From NCBI GenBank assembly GCA_029935695.1, contig JAOZJV010000141.1:1-8226 (forward strand): a stretch of DNA of 8,226 nt, in the 5' to 3' direction. This stretch comes from Candidatus Krumholzibacteriia bacterium (GTDB taxonomy: Bacteria; Krumholzibacteriota; Krumholzibacteriia; LZORAL124-64-63). The notes under the pieces were generated by a model. It was not told the DNA's origin and made no database searches. It saw only the letters and a program-made list of their open reading frames with translations. Position numbers and translations under genes: made by a program. Positions 1-6,700 of this stretch are shown here, piece after piece. Position 1 is the first letter of the stretch, and each line of letters begins with the position of its first letter.

Positions 1-498
1 AAACCGCAAACTGTCAGGAATGCGGGGATCGTCGTTGTAGACAAAAGGCCGGGTGCGCTTGAAGAGGTTTTTCATCAGATACGTCACCCCACCATTAAGC
101 AACAGGGTTTCCAAATGCATGGTGGTGAGGGTCAGCGGTTCTTTGGATCCAGTTTCGGTGAGGGTCAGGGAAAGGGGTGCCACCGCCGAAGAGTACATGA
201 AAATATCACTGAGTTTGGCAGCTTTCGGGGAATAACGAGTGGTGGCCGAACGATCGAATGAGTTGATTTTCAAAGGATCGAGAGTTTGGATTTCCTCCTC
301 AATGAACGGCCGGTTGTTGGGTGATTCAGCGTCGGCCCACCAACCCAGGCCAAAAAGCAAGGCCGTGGAACCCACCACCGCCAAGTCCGTGTCGGAAGTG
401 ATTTCGTAGGGGAAATCGGTTTGGCCCCAGACCACAGGGGAAGCCAGGAGGGTGCCCAAAAAGGTAAAAAGGGAAATAAAGTAGAAAATCCGAGTCAT
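1..498 (-). CDS. PAP2-superfamily membrane phosphatase (partial, C-terminus off the left edge)
   Basis: The first 166 residues are present and the frame is open to the window edge. Residues about 3-25 are hydrophobic and end in VVWGQ, which looks like a signal peptide or first membrane segment. A second hydrophobic stretch lies at about 39-54. Near residues 80-110 the pattern NSFDRSATTRYSPKAAKLSD resembles the region before the catalytic core in membrane PAP2 proteins of Bacteroidota-like bacteria. Residues 143-151 (KNLFKRTRP) match the first PAP2 signature, K-x6-R-P, with K143 and R150 as the phosphate-binding residues. The other two signatures (PSGH and SRxxxxxHxxxD) would lie beyond the window. 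By family knowledge it would dephosphorylate a lipid phosphate such as phosphatidic acid or undecaprenyl pyrophosphate at the membrane; the substrate cannot be told here. The start at 498 is favoured by a GGAG motif about 7 nt upstream. An in-frame ATG at 513 is possible but has no evident ribosome binding site. Confidence 0.82.
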   Translation of the reverse strand, partial: MTRIFYFISLFTFLGTLLASPVVWGQTDFPYEITSDTDLAVVGSTALLFGLGWWADAESPNNRPFIEEEIQTLDPLKINSFDRSATTRYSPKAAKLSDIFMYSSAVAPLSLTLTETGSKEPLTLTTMHLETLLLNGGVTYLMKNLFKRTRPFVYNDDPRIPDSLRF

Positions 499-551
499 AA
501 TAAATCTCCGCATGAACCGATGATGCCATCTGCCGCCTAAGGGATAAGGCC

Positions 552-580
552 ATAATGGACGCCACTTTCCTGCACTTCAA
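552..580 (-). promoter_or_regulatory. Possible sigma-70-type promoter for the PAP2 gene
   Basis: Read on the minus strand, TTGAAG (575-580) and CATTAT (552-557) are separated by 17 nt. Each hexamer matches 4 of 6 consensus bases. The site lies about 55 nt upstream of the PAP2 start and points towards it. The spacing is ideal but the hexamers are only moderate, and FCB-group organisms can use a different housekeeping promoter consensus. Confidence 0.35.
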
Positions 581-716
581 GTCTTAATAAGTTCTCTCCA
601 AACCATCTGCATCCCACTTTTCCGCCATGAAATATCAAAATATCCTGTTAATTAATCAACATTGGTGCCGACAATTATTGCTGACCGATGCCCCACACAC
701 CGATGGATCATTTTGT

Positions 717-733
717 ATGGTGGATTCCACCAT
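717..733. promoter_or_regulatory. Perfect 17-nt dyad, possible operator
   Basis: ATGGTGGA-T-TCCACCAT is a perfect inverted repeat with 8-bp arms around a single central base, 74 nt before the start of the rhodanese gene. With a 1-nt centre it cannot form an efficient RNA hairpin, so a DNA site for a dimeric regulator is more plausible than a terminator. No regulator gene is in the window, and binding is inference from symmetry alone. Confidence 0.35.
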
Positions 734-806
734 TTCAATCCGAACATCGGAAAGACTTCAAGGTCATAAAATCATGTGTTTGAAATGTCCTTGGAAGGAG
801 AAAAGA

Positions 807-1361
807 ATGAGGATCGGATTAACATTACTGGTATGCATGGCCCTCTTGAGCGGTGCCGTCATTGCCCAGGAGGTACCCAAGGGAAAAATTCCTGCAGCCC
901 ACCTTGATGCCAGCATGAAGGAACTGCCCTGGCTGGTTGCCGCCTGGGACGTTGAAGATGCTGTTCCTGCTTTCAAATCCAAAGAAAGCAAAATCCTTTG
1001 GGTCGACACCCGCCCCTCGTCGTTCTTCAAACAGGGCACTATCCGCGATGCCGTGCTGCTGGTTTACAACCAGGCTGGCTCAGATTATCCCGCAGGCGAA
1101 CCCGTGTGCACCAAGGAAAGCCTTGAAGCCGCCATGGCTGCGGCAGGAGCCGACAAGGTCGTATTTTTCTGCCAGGGACCCAAATGTCACCGCAGTTACA
1201 ACGCAGCTTATGTGGCTGTGAAAGACTGGGGAATAGACGCCGCCAAAGTGGTCTGGTTCCGCGGTGGTTACCCCAACCTTTTCAAGGCCGTGGGAAAAGA
1301 ACCCAAACTCAAACGCAAAGCAAAAAGATATCTGTCTGATGAAGGTGTCAGCCAACTTTAG
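807..1361 (+). CDS. Secreted rhodanese-like domain protein
   Basis: A 184-residue protein. The start at 807 is chosen because GGAAGGAG (793-800) sits 6 nt upstream and the protein then begins with a clean signal peptide (MRIGLTLLV..., likely cut after AVIA, residue 20), so it should act outside the cytoplasm. A single rhodanese fold covers about residues 45-165: strand ILWVDTR (63-69) with the usual Asp-x-Arg, strand VVFFC (118-122), then the active-site loop CQGPKCHRS (122-130), and WFRGGYP (150-156), which matches the W-x-x-G-G-x-P/W tail of the family. C122, at the end of the strand, is the expected persulfide-carrying cysteine; C127 is a second cysteine inside the loop, and R129 is the likely anion-binding residue. 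The loop is longer than the common CRxGxR form. Members typically move sulfane sulfur between donors and thiols, but substrate and partner are unknown here. It is the first gene of an operon with the DUF1573-like gene (10-nt gap) and the chemoreceptor. The C-terminus is rich in Lys/Arg (167-174). Confidence 0.88.
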   Translation: MRIGLTLLVCMALLSGAVIAQEVPKGKIPAAHLDASMKELPWLVAAWDVEDAVPAFKSKESKILWVDTRPSSFFKQGTIRDAVLLVYNQAGSDYPAGEPVCTKESLEAAMAAAGADKVVFFCQGPKCHRSYNAAYVAVKDWGIDAAKVVWFRGGYPNLFKAVGKEPKLKRKAKRYLSDEGVSQL

Positions 1362-1371
1362 GGTGTAAACG

Positions 1372-1833
1372 ATGCGTCATGGGGGAACCCAAAAAAGAGC
1401 CGTGTCCAGGGTGATCGTTTTGTTCGCCCTGGCATTGCCATTGATCGCTGGGGCCGCCGTCTGCAAAGCTGCTGATGAAGCACTCCCCCTGGTTGTTGTC
1501 CCCGCACAGGTCAACATCGACACCATGGGTCCCGGCTCCACCAGGGCTCTGGAATTTGTCGTCACCAGCACCAGCGAAAAACCCATCAGACTGGTTTACA
1601 TCTATGCCCAGTGTGACTGCTCCCTGACGCTATCTGACCGCGGCGTTGTTCCCGCCATGGGCCAGTTTGTTTTGCACGCACAGCTGGCTGCAGACAACAC
1701 TGGCAATGAACAAATTGATGAGTTGATCACCATTTTAACAGACCACCCTTTACAGACAGAATTGACGATACCGGTGAGTGCCTGGATAACAGAAAACAAA
1801 CCAGGCACCACCAAGGGCACTTCAGGAGGATAA
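1372..1833 (+). CDS. Secreted DUF1573-like (Ig-like/ASH) protein with Cys-x-Cys motif
   Basis: A 153-residue protein. It has a basic N-terminus (residues 1-13), a hydrophobic segment (14-30) and a probable signal-peptide cleavage near VCKAAD (30-35). C31 is not in a good lipobox, because Val precedes it. The mature part (about 38-140) looks like one all-beta Ig-like domain. It shows the DUF1573 pattern: LEFVVTSTSEKPIRL (60-74), then a CDC motif (C81, C83) where family members usually have CGC, then a P-x-G-like turn (94-97), a run ending ...ADNTGNEQ, and the closing strands TELTIPVSAWI (129-139). The family function is unknown; exported members are common in Bacteroidota and Planctomycetota. 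The tail (142-153) is short, polar and Gly/Thr-rich. The start at 1372 has only a weak AGGG about 8 nt upstream, so translation is probably coupled to the rhodanese gene that ends 10 nt earlier. The AGGAGGA for the downstream chemoreceptor overlaps this gene's 3' end. The DUF1573 assignment rests on pattern recognition, not a search. Confidence 0.68.
   Translation: MRHGGTQKRAVSRVIVLFALALPLIAGAAVCKAADEALPLVVVPAQVNIDTMGPGSTRALEFVVTSTSEKPIRLVYIYAQCDCSLTLSDRGVVPAMGQFVLHAQLAADNTGNEQIDELITILTDHPLQTELTIPVSAWITENKPGTTKGTSGG
1824..1830 (+). promoter_or_regulatory. Strong Shine-Dalgarno for the chemoreceptor gene
   Basis: AGGAGGA lies at the very end of the DUF1573-like gene, abutting its TAA stop, 7 nt before the ATG at 1838. 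It supports both the chosen start and translational coupling of the two genes. Confidence 0.85.
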
Positions 1834-1837
1834 ACTG

Positions 1838-3574
1838 ATGAGAGCGTGGGACAAACTAGGTATTCAAGCCAAAATTCTCATACCCACCTGCACGGGGTTA
1901 ATGCTGGTGATGGGAATCCTGTTAGGCGCCGGTTACAGTATGGTTTCCAGCGAAAAAGATTCAGGAACCGCTTTGCGCAATGCATTCATCAGCAATCTTT
2001 ACAACATCGCCGTCAGCGACCGCCAGATTCAAATGGAAAAAGCCGTCAACATCCTCATTGGCACCGATGAAGTTGTGGCTTTCATCGAAGATCCGGCTGC
2101 AGGTGAAAGTCTTGAAATGATGCTTGATGGCGTGATGCTCAGCATCAGCGAAAATATGGGGATTCGCCGGTACAGCCTGTACAACATGGATCTTGATTGC
2201 ATCAGCCAGCATGCGGAATCCGGCATCCCGGCCATTGCCAAAACGCTGGATTCGGCCCATCACGAACCTTTCCTGAAATGTGCCGAGGAGTTCGATTACC
2301 GGACATTCTACCGTACGGTTGAAAACGATGGTCAAAAGGAATTGGAAATCTGCATGGTGACGGTGGTCACGGACTTTGATGACGAGGTTATCGGATTTGT
2401 GGAAGTGGCCACTAACCCAGCAGTCTTTGCCGGGGAAATCCTTGCTCGCACAGGAAGTCAAAATGCTTTTCAGGGAATCGGTGTCCATTCTTTTGCCTGC
2501 ACCACGGAACCTGAATTTTTTGCAGAGATCAAAAATAATCTGAGTGAGAACGACTTCGAGAAAACGGTGAGCACCGGAAAATCTGGGGAGATGTTCTTCC
2601 TGGCCGACAAGGTTCCTGTCTTCACAGCTGACGAAGCACCGTTGGGAAAAATCTGGGTGATCAATGATGAAACCAGCAAAGTAGCCGCCCAGAAAAAAGC
2701 CCTGCTGGTGAGCATCATCATCATATCCCTGGCCGCCCTTGGGTCGATGCTGTCCATTGTCATGCTTTTGAAAAAATCTGTCATCACCCCCATGTCTCTG
2801 GTGATGAGCCGGGTTTCCGGAGCCTCGAATCAGGTTTCATCAGCCAGTGGACAAATTGCCGGAACCGGCATCCAACTGGCAGACCGATCCACCCAACAGG
2901 CAGCAAGTATCCAGACAACATCCGCCTCATTGAAGGATCTGTCCGAAGGCACAGTGCAGAACTCAAGCAACGTCAAGCGGGCTGACTGTCTGATGAATTC
3001 CACCCTGACCAAAGTCTCCCAGGGACGTGAAGCCACCAATTGCATGATTGAGGCCATGAATGCCATCAAGGCTTCATCTGACGAGACAGCCAAAATCATC
3101 GGCACCATCAATGATATTGCTTTTCAGACTAACTTGCTGGCCCTCAACGCGGCAGTGGAAGCGGCCCGGGCCGGTGATTCCGGCAAAGGTTTTGCTGTTG
3201 TGGCTGAAGAGGTTCGCAACCTCGCCCAACGCAGTCACCAGGCAGCCAACAGCACGGCCCAGATGATTGAAGAAGCACGCAGCCAGGCCAACGAAGGTGT
3301 GTCGGTAGTGGACGAGGTGGCCCAAGGCCTTATCGCCATTGAAGAAGACACCCAAAATTGCGGAACCCTGGTGGCAGAAATTGCTCAGGCCACGGAGAAT
3401 CAAACAGCCGTGATCGAGCAAGTCAACGAGGCCATTGCTGATATTGACCGGGTGGTGCAACAAAGTGCGGCCAATGCAGAAGAATCGGCCAGCACCGGTG
3501 AAGAACTCTCTGGCCAGGCCACTGAACTGAACGGTTTGGTGAAGGAAATGACTTTAATTATCAAAGGCTCGTGA
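1838..3574 (+). CDS. Methyl-accepting chemotaxis protein, Cache-like sensor, no complete HAMP domain
   Basis: A 578-residue transmembrane chemoreceptor. TM1 is at about residues 13-36 and TM2 at about 288-312. The region between (about 37-287) is a large extracytoplasmic sensor with a Cache-like look: a long N-terminal helix, then strands such as LEICMVTVVTDFDDEVIGFVEV. It carries four cysteines (C121, C148, C172, C221). The cytoplasmic part ends in a canonical signalling hairpin at about 417-466, including QTNLLALNAAVEAARAG and GKGFAVVAEEVRNLA, which contacts CheA and CheW. The C-terminal adaptation helix has AANAEESASTGEELSGQA (544-561). Only about 15 residues (KKSVITPMSLVMSRV) separate TM2 from the coiled coil, so a full HAMP (about 50 residues) is absent or truncated. 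The matching N-terminal adaptation helix reads QAASIQTTSASLKDLS, where many family members have EE in place of QT. No C-terminal CheR-tethering pentapeptide is seen. It is the third gene of the operon, 4 nt after the DUF1573-like gene; ligand unknown. Confidence 0.96.
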   Translation: MRAWDKLGIQAKILIPTCTGLMLVMGILLGAGYSMVSSEKDSGTALRNAFISNLYNIAVSDRQIQMEKAVNILIGTDEVVAFIEDPAAGESLEMMLDGVMLSISENMGIRRYSLYNMDLDCISQHAESGIPAIAKTLDSAHHEPFLKCAEEFDYRTFYRTVENDGQKELEICMVTVVTDFDDEVIGFVEVATNPAVFAGEILARTGSQNAFQGIGVHSFACTTEPEFFAEIKNNLSENDFEKTVSTGKSGEMFFLADKVPVFTADEAPLGKIWVINDETSKVAAQKKALLVSIIIISLAALGSMLSIVMLLKKSVITPMSLVMSRVSGASNQVSSASGQIAGTGIQLADRSTQQAASIQTTSASLKDLSEGTVQNSSNVKRADCLMNSTLTKVSQGREATNCMIEAMNAIKASSDETAKIIGTINDIAFQTNLLALNAAVEAARAGDSGKGFAVVAEEVRNLAQRSHQAANSTAQMIEEARSQANEGVSVVDEVAQGLIAIEEDTQNCGTLVAEIAQATENQTAVIEQVNEAIADIDRVVQQSAANAEESASTGEELSGQATELNGLVKEMTLIIKGS

Positions 3575-3579
3575 ACCGG

Positions 3580-3614
3580 GGTGCATTTTTGGATGAATAA
3601 TCCGGAAATGCACC
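3580..3614 (+). terminator. 15-bp stem-loop after the chemoreceptor gene
   Basis: The arms are 3580-3594 and 3600-3614 with a 5-nt loop (GAATA). The stem has nine perfect outer pairs (GGTGCATTT/AAATGCACC), two G-U wobbles and four inner pairs (GGAT/ATCC). It begins 5 nt after the stop codon, as expected for an operon-end structure. There is no T-tract directly after it, so it is either an atypical terminator or a 3'-end stabilising hairpin. Confidence 0.55.
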
Positions 3615-3639
3615 GCTATACACACCAAAAAAACTGTTA

Positions 3640-3668
3640 TTGAAAAAAATCCCCATATCCTCTATAAT
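3640..3668 (+). promoter_or_regulatory. Sigma-70-type promoter for the subtilase gene
   Basis: TTGAAA (3640-3645) and TATAAT (3663-3668) are separated by exactly 17 nt. The -10 is perfect consensus and the -35 matches 5 of 6. Transcription would start near 3675, leaving a leader of about 90 nt before the ATG at 3766. No known riboswitch was recognised in the leader. The promoter lies just after the stem-loop that ends the chemoreceptor operon, which makes the protease a separate transcription unit. Confidence 0.7.
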
Positions 3669-3765
3669 CAATAGACATTCAGAGATACAACCATTTTTAT
3701 TCGAAAGGCCTTAATTTCACAAGGTCAAGTCGGGTTTTAGCCATTGGTGAGAGGGATACAATTCC

Positions 3766-6700
3766 ATGAAAAAAATACAAATTTCCATCCTGTTGGCCGT
3801 GATGCTGGTCACGACCATGGCGGCGGCCCAACCGGATCCTTCTGCCCTGAATGAAGCCCCCGGCCGGCTCATGATCACTGTTGGCAGCGGCGTGAAAATG
3901 AATCTGGATAAAAGCCAGGGCACCCCCATGGTGGGAGTGAAATCTCTCGATGCCCTTGCAGATAAACATTCGGTTTTTCGGATGGAACAACTTTACGCCG
4001 GGATGACAAACAACCTGGCCAAAGTTGATCAGGAAATTCTGAACCGGGTCTGGCTTGTGGAATTTCCACCCTCTAAAAGCCTGCACCAGGTCAAAGCGGA
4101 TTACGAATCCCTCGGCGAAGTGGAAGAAGTGCAACTGGATCATTATCTGTATGCCGATGATGCCTTTTTGCCCAACGACCCGGCCATCGCCAGCAACCAG
4201 TGGTACCTGCGCAACATGAATATTGGCGGCGCCGATGTGCGCGCGGTGGGCGGCTGGAACCAGGCCCTCGGAGATACCAACATCGTCATCGCCGTGCTCG
4301 ATTCCGGTGTGGACTGGCACCACCCTGACCTCGGTGGCACCCATCCTGATAAAGTCAACGGAGCCGTGTGGACCAACTGGGCCGAATATTATGGAACCCC
4401 CGGCGTGGATGACGACAATAACGGCCAGGTGGATGATTTCCGCGGTTACGACTTTGTGAATGCCTCCTCCTATCAGGTTTTCCCGGGTGAAGACTACGGA
4501 CCTCCCGACAACGACCCTATGGATCATGGTGGCCACGGCACCCATGTTTCCGGTTGTGTTGCCGCCATCACCAACAACGGTGTGGGTATTGCCGGCACGG
4601 CTGCCGGTTGCAAAATCATGGCTGTTCGTGTCATGTACACCAACACCGATGGCAATGGCGTTGGTCTCCAGAGTTACACTTCCCAGGGAATGATTTATGC
4701 TGCCAACAGTGGCGCCAACATCGTCAATCTGAGCCTCGGACCCACCACTCCCACTCTGACCAATGCCGCCAACGCCTGCCAGAATGCCGGTATTCTGATT
4801 TTGGAATCGGCGGGCAATGACAATGTTGAACAATCCGGTGAATTGTACGTGCCGGATTACCTGCACACCCGTCAAGGTGTTCTGGCCGTGGCAGCCACCA
4901 ACCAGAATGACGGGAAGGCCAACTTCTCCAATTATGGTACCTGGGTGGAAATCTCAGCTCCTGGTGTGAGCATCTACTCTACCTATTACAACCACATCAG
5001 CGGTGAAAGCACTTACACGAGCTTGCAGGGCACCAGCATGTCCTGCCCCATTGCTGCCGGATCAGCAGCTCTGCTCTGGTCGGCCAATCCTGATTTCACC
5101 TACCTGGAAATTTCAGAATTGCTGATGGACAGTGCCGACGACCTGGACGAATACAACTACATTTATCAAGGCAAACTGGGTGCTGGACGCATCAACCTCC
5201 TGAAAGCGCTTGGGGATAACGAACACCGTTACCCTGAAGAATTCCCAACCCTTCACGACGCCATGAACTCCGCCACCGATGGTGATGTTGTAGCCATTGA
5301 AGGTGGCATCACCGTGGAGGCACCCATCACTATTCTGGGTCGCGAAGTGGAGATTCTGGGTGGCTACAGTTCCGACTATACCTCCCGTGATCCTATCAAT
5401 AACCCCACCACGTTGCAGGGTGTGATCAACAATTCCGTTATGAAATTCTACGGGGAAGTTGAAAACACCACTGTGGTGGATGGTTTTGTGATCCGTGGTG
5501 GTGGCGGACTGAACTTCTCGGGCATTCCCTACAACGGCACTTACGGCGGCGGAGTGCTGCTGCAAAATGCCTCTCCCACTCTGCGCAACCTGGAAATCAC
5601 CGACAACAGTGTCGGAGGCACCAGCGTTCTGGGCCTGGGCGGCGGTATCATGATGAACAACTCTCATGCCGTGCTGGAAAATATTCACGTGCACGGGAAC
5701 ACCGGAATTTACGGTGCGGGTGTCTTCATCAACAACAGCACGCCGACCATGACCGATTGCATCATCGAGAACAACACCGTGATCACGGACAACATGACCA
5801 GCTCGCCCCTCGGTGGCGGCATGCACCTGGTGAACTCTACCGTCACCATGACCGACTGCTCTGTCAATGGACACACCGACTGTTCCGAAGGCGGGGGCAT
5901 CTATGCAAGTGACGCCTCAACCCTGAACATGACCGGTGGGTCTGTCAGCAACAACACTGCCGAAGATAATGGCGGTGGCTTGTATTGGTCCGGTGGCAGT
6001 CTGAACCTGCACCGGGTGGAAATCAGCAACAACTCCAACTTGCCCACCAGCACCTTCATGAATGGTGCCGGGGTGTATGCCACAGCCGCAGCAGTGGACA
6101 TGGACAGCTTGATGGTTTCCGGCAACAATGCCAACGCCGGTGGTGGCGCAGTCTTCAGCGGTTGCGACATGGTTCAGGTGAATCACTCAGCCTTCGTGGG
6201 CAATTCCGGCCAATTCTTTGGTGGGGCCCTTTACTTCCAAAATTCCACCAATGGTGCAGTGAATCACAATACTATCCTGGAGAACAGTTCAGTCATGAGT
6301 GGTGGCGCCGGTCTCTATGTCCAGGGTGAATCCCCTGACATCAGCAGCAACATCATCGCTTACAACACCGGTGGCTCCAGTTTTGCCAATGGTGTGGCCG
6401 TGATTGCGCCTCCTGCCCTGCTCAATTGTAACGATGTGTTCAGCAACGAGGGCACCAACTACTCCGGCATTGATGATCCCACCGGCAGCGATGGCAACAT
6501 CTCGGCGGATCCTGAATTCTGCGACATGGCCGAAGGCAACTACAACGTTGGCAGCGATTCACCCTGCCATGCCGACAACAGCGGCGGTTGTGGCCTCATT
6601 GGTGCTTTCGGTGACGGCTGTGGCGGAGACCTCTCTCCCGTGCCCGACCCGGATGGCAGCATCCCCGTGGCCTTCACGGTGGAGCAGAACTTCCCCAACC

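Larger units (their letters stand above)
499..806. other. Divergent intergenic region
   Basis: This 308-nt stretch separates the divergent PAP2 gene and the rhodanese operon. I see no RNA gene and no convincing separate coding region. It holds the possible minus-strand promoter at 552-580, an AT-rich imperfect dyad at 647-660 (GTTAATTAATCAAC, one mismatched pair between the 7-nt halves), and the perfect dyad at 717-733. The reading frame of the rhodanese gene stays open back to an ATG at 627, but that extension lacks a ribosome binding site and would put 60 non-signal residues before a clear signal peptide. No convincing plus-strand -35/-10 pair was found. TAAAAT at 767-772 is a possible -10 without a matching -35. 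Confidence 0.6.

Noticed and set aside
516..750. ACCGATG repeated three times (516-522, 684-690, 699-705) plus inverted CATCGG (745-750) in the divergent region
   Set aside because: The same heptamer also occurs several times inside genes in this window (for example near 2062, 4644 and 5275), so it is a common word here and the clustering is weak evidence.
627..806. In-frame upstream extension of the rhodanese gene from an ATG at 627
   Set aside because: No ribosome binding site precedes it, the 60 extra residues do not look coding, and the ATG at 807 has an excellent GGAAGGAG and starts a clear signal peptide.
1961..2488. Antisense open frame of 175 codons opposite the chemoreceptor sensor region
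   Set aside because: No ribosome binding site or family resemblance; the sense frame is a complete chemoreceptor.
3683..3761. GATACAA repeated in the subtilase leader (3684-3690 and 3755-3761) as a possible leader element
   Set aside because: Two short copies with no pairing partner or known riboswitch pattern; probably chance.
3697..4875. Long antisense open frame (392 codons) opposite the subtilase
   Set aside because: It is low-complexity in His/Val/Gly, has no ribosome binding site or recognisable domain, and lies opposite a clearly real gene whose codon bias keeps that frame open.
5113..5874. Antisense open frame of 253 codons opposite the beta-helix region
   Set aside because: It is composed of His/Val/Gly-rich antisense of the repeat turns, with no translation signal and no domain pattern.
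5545..6370. Repeated GGTGGCGG-type DNA words as a possible tandem DNA repeat
   Set aside because: The period is irregular (25-33 codons) and the copies are diverged at the DNA level; the pattern is explained by the beta-helix protein fold.
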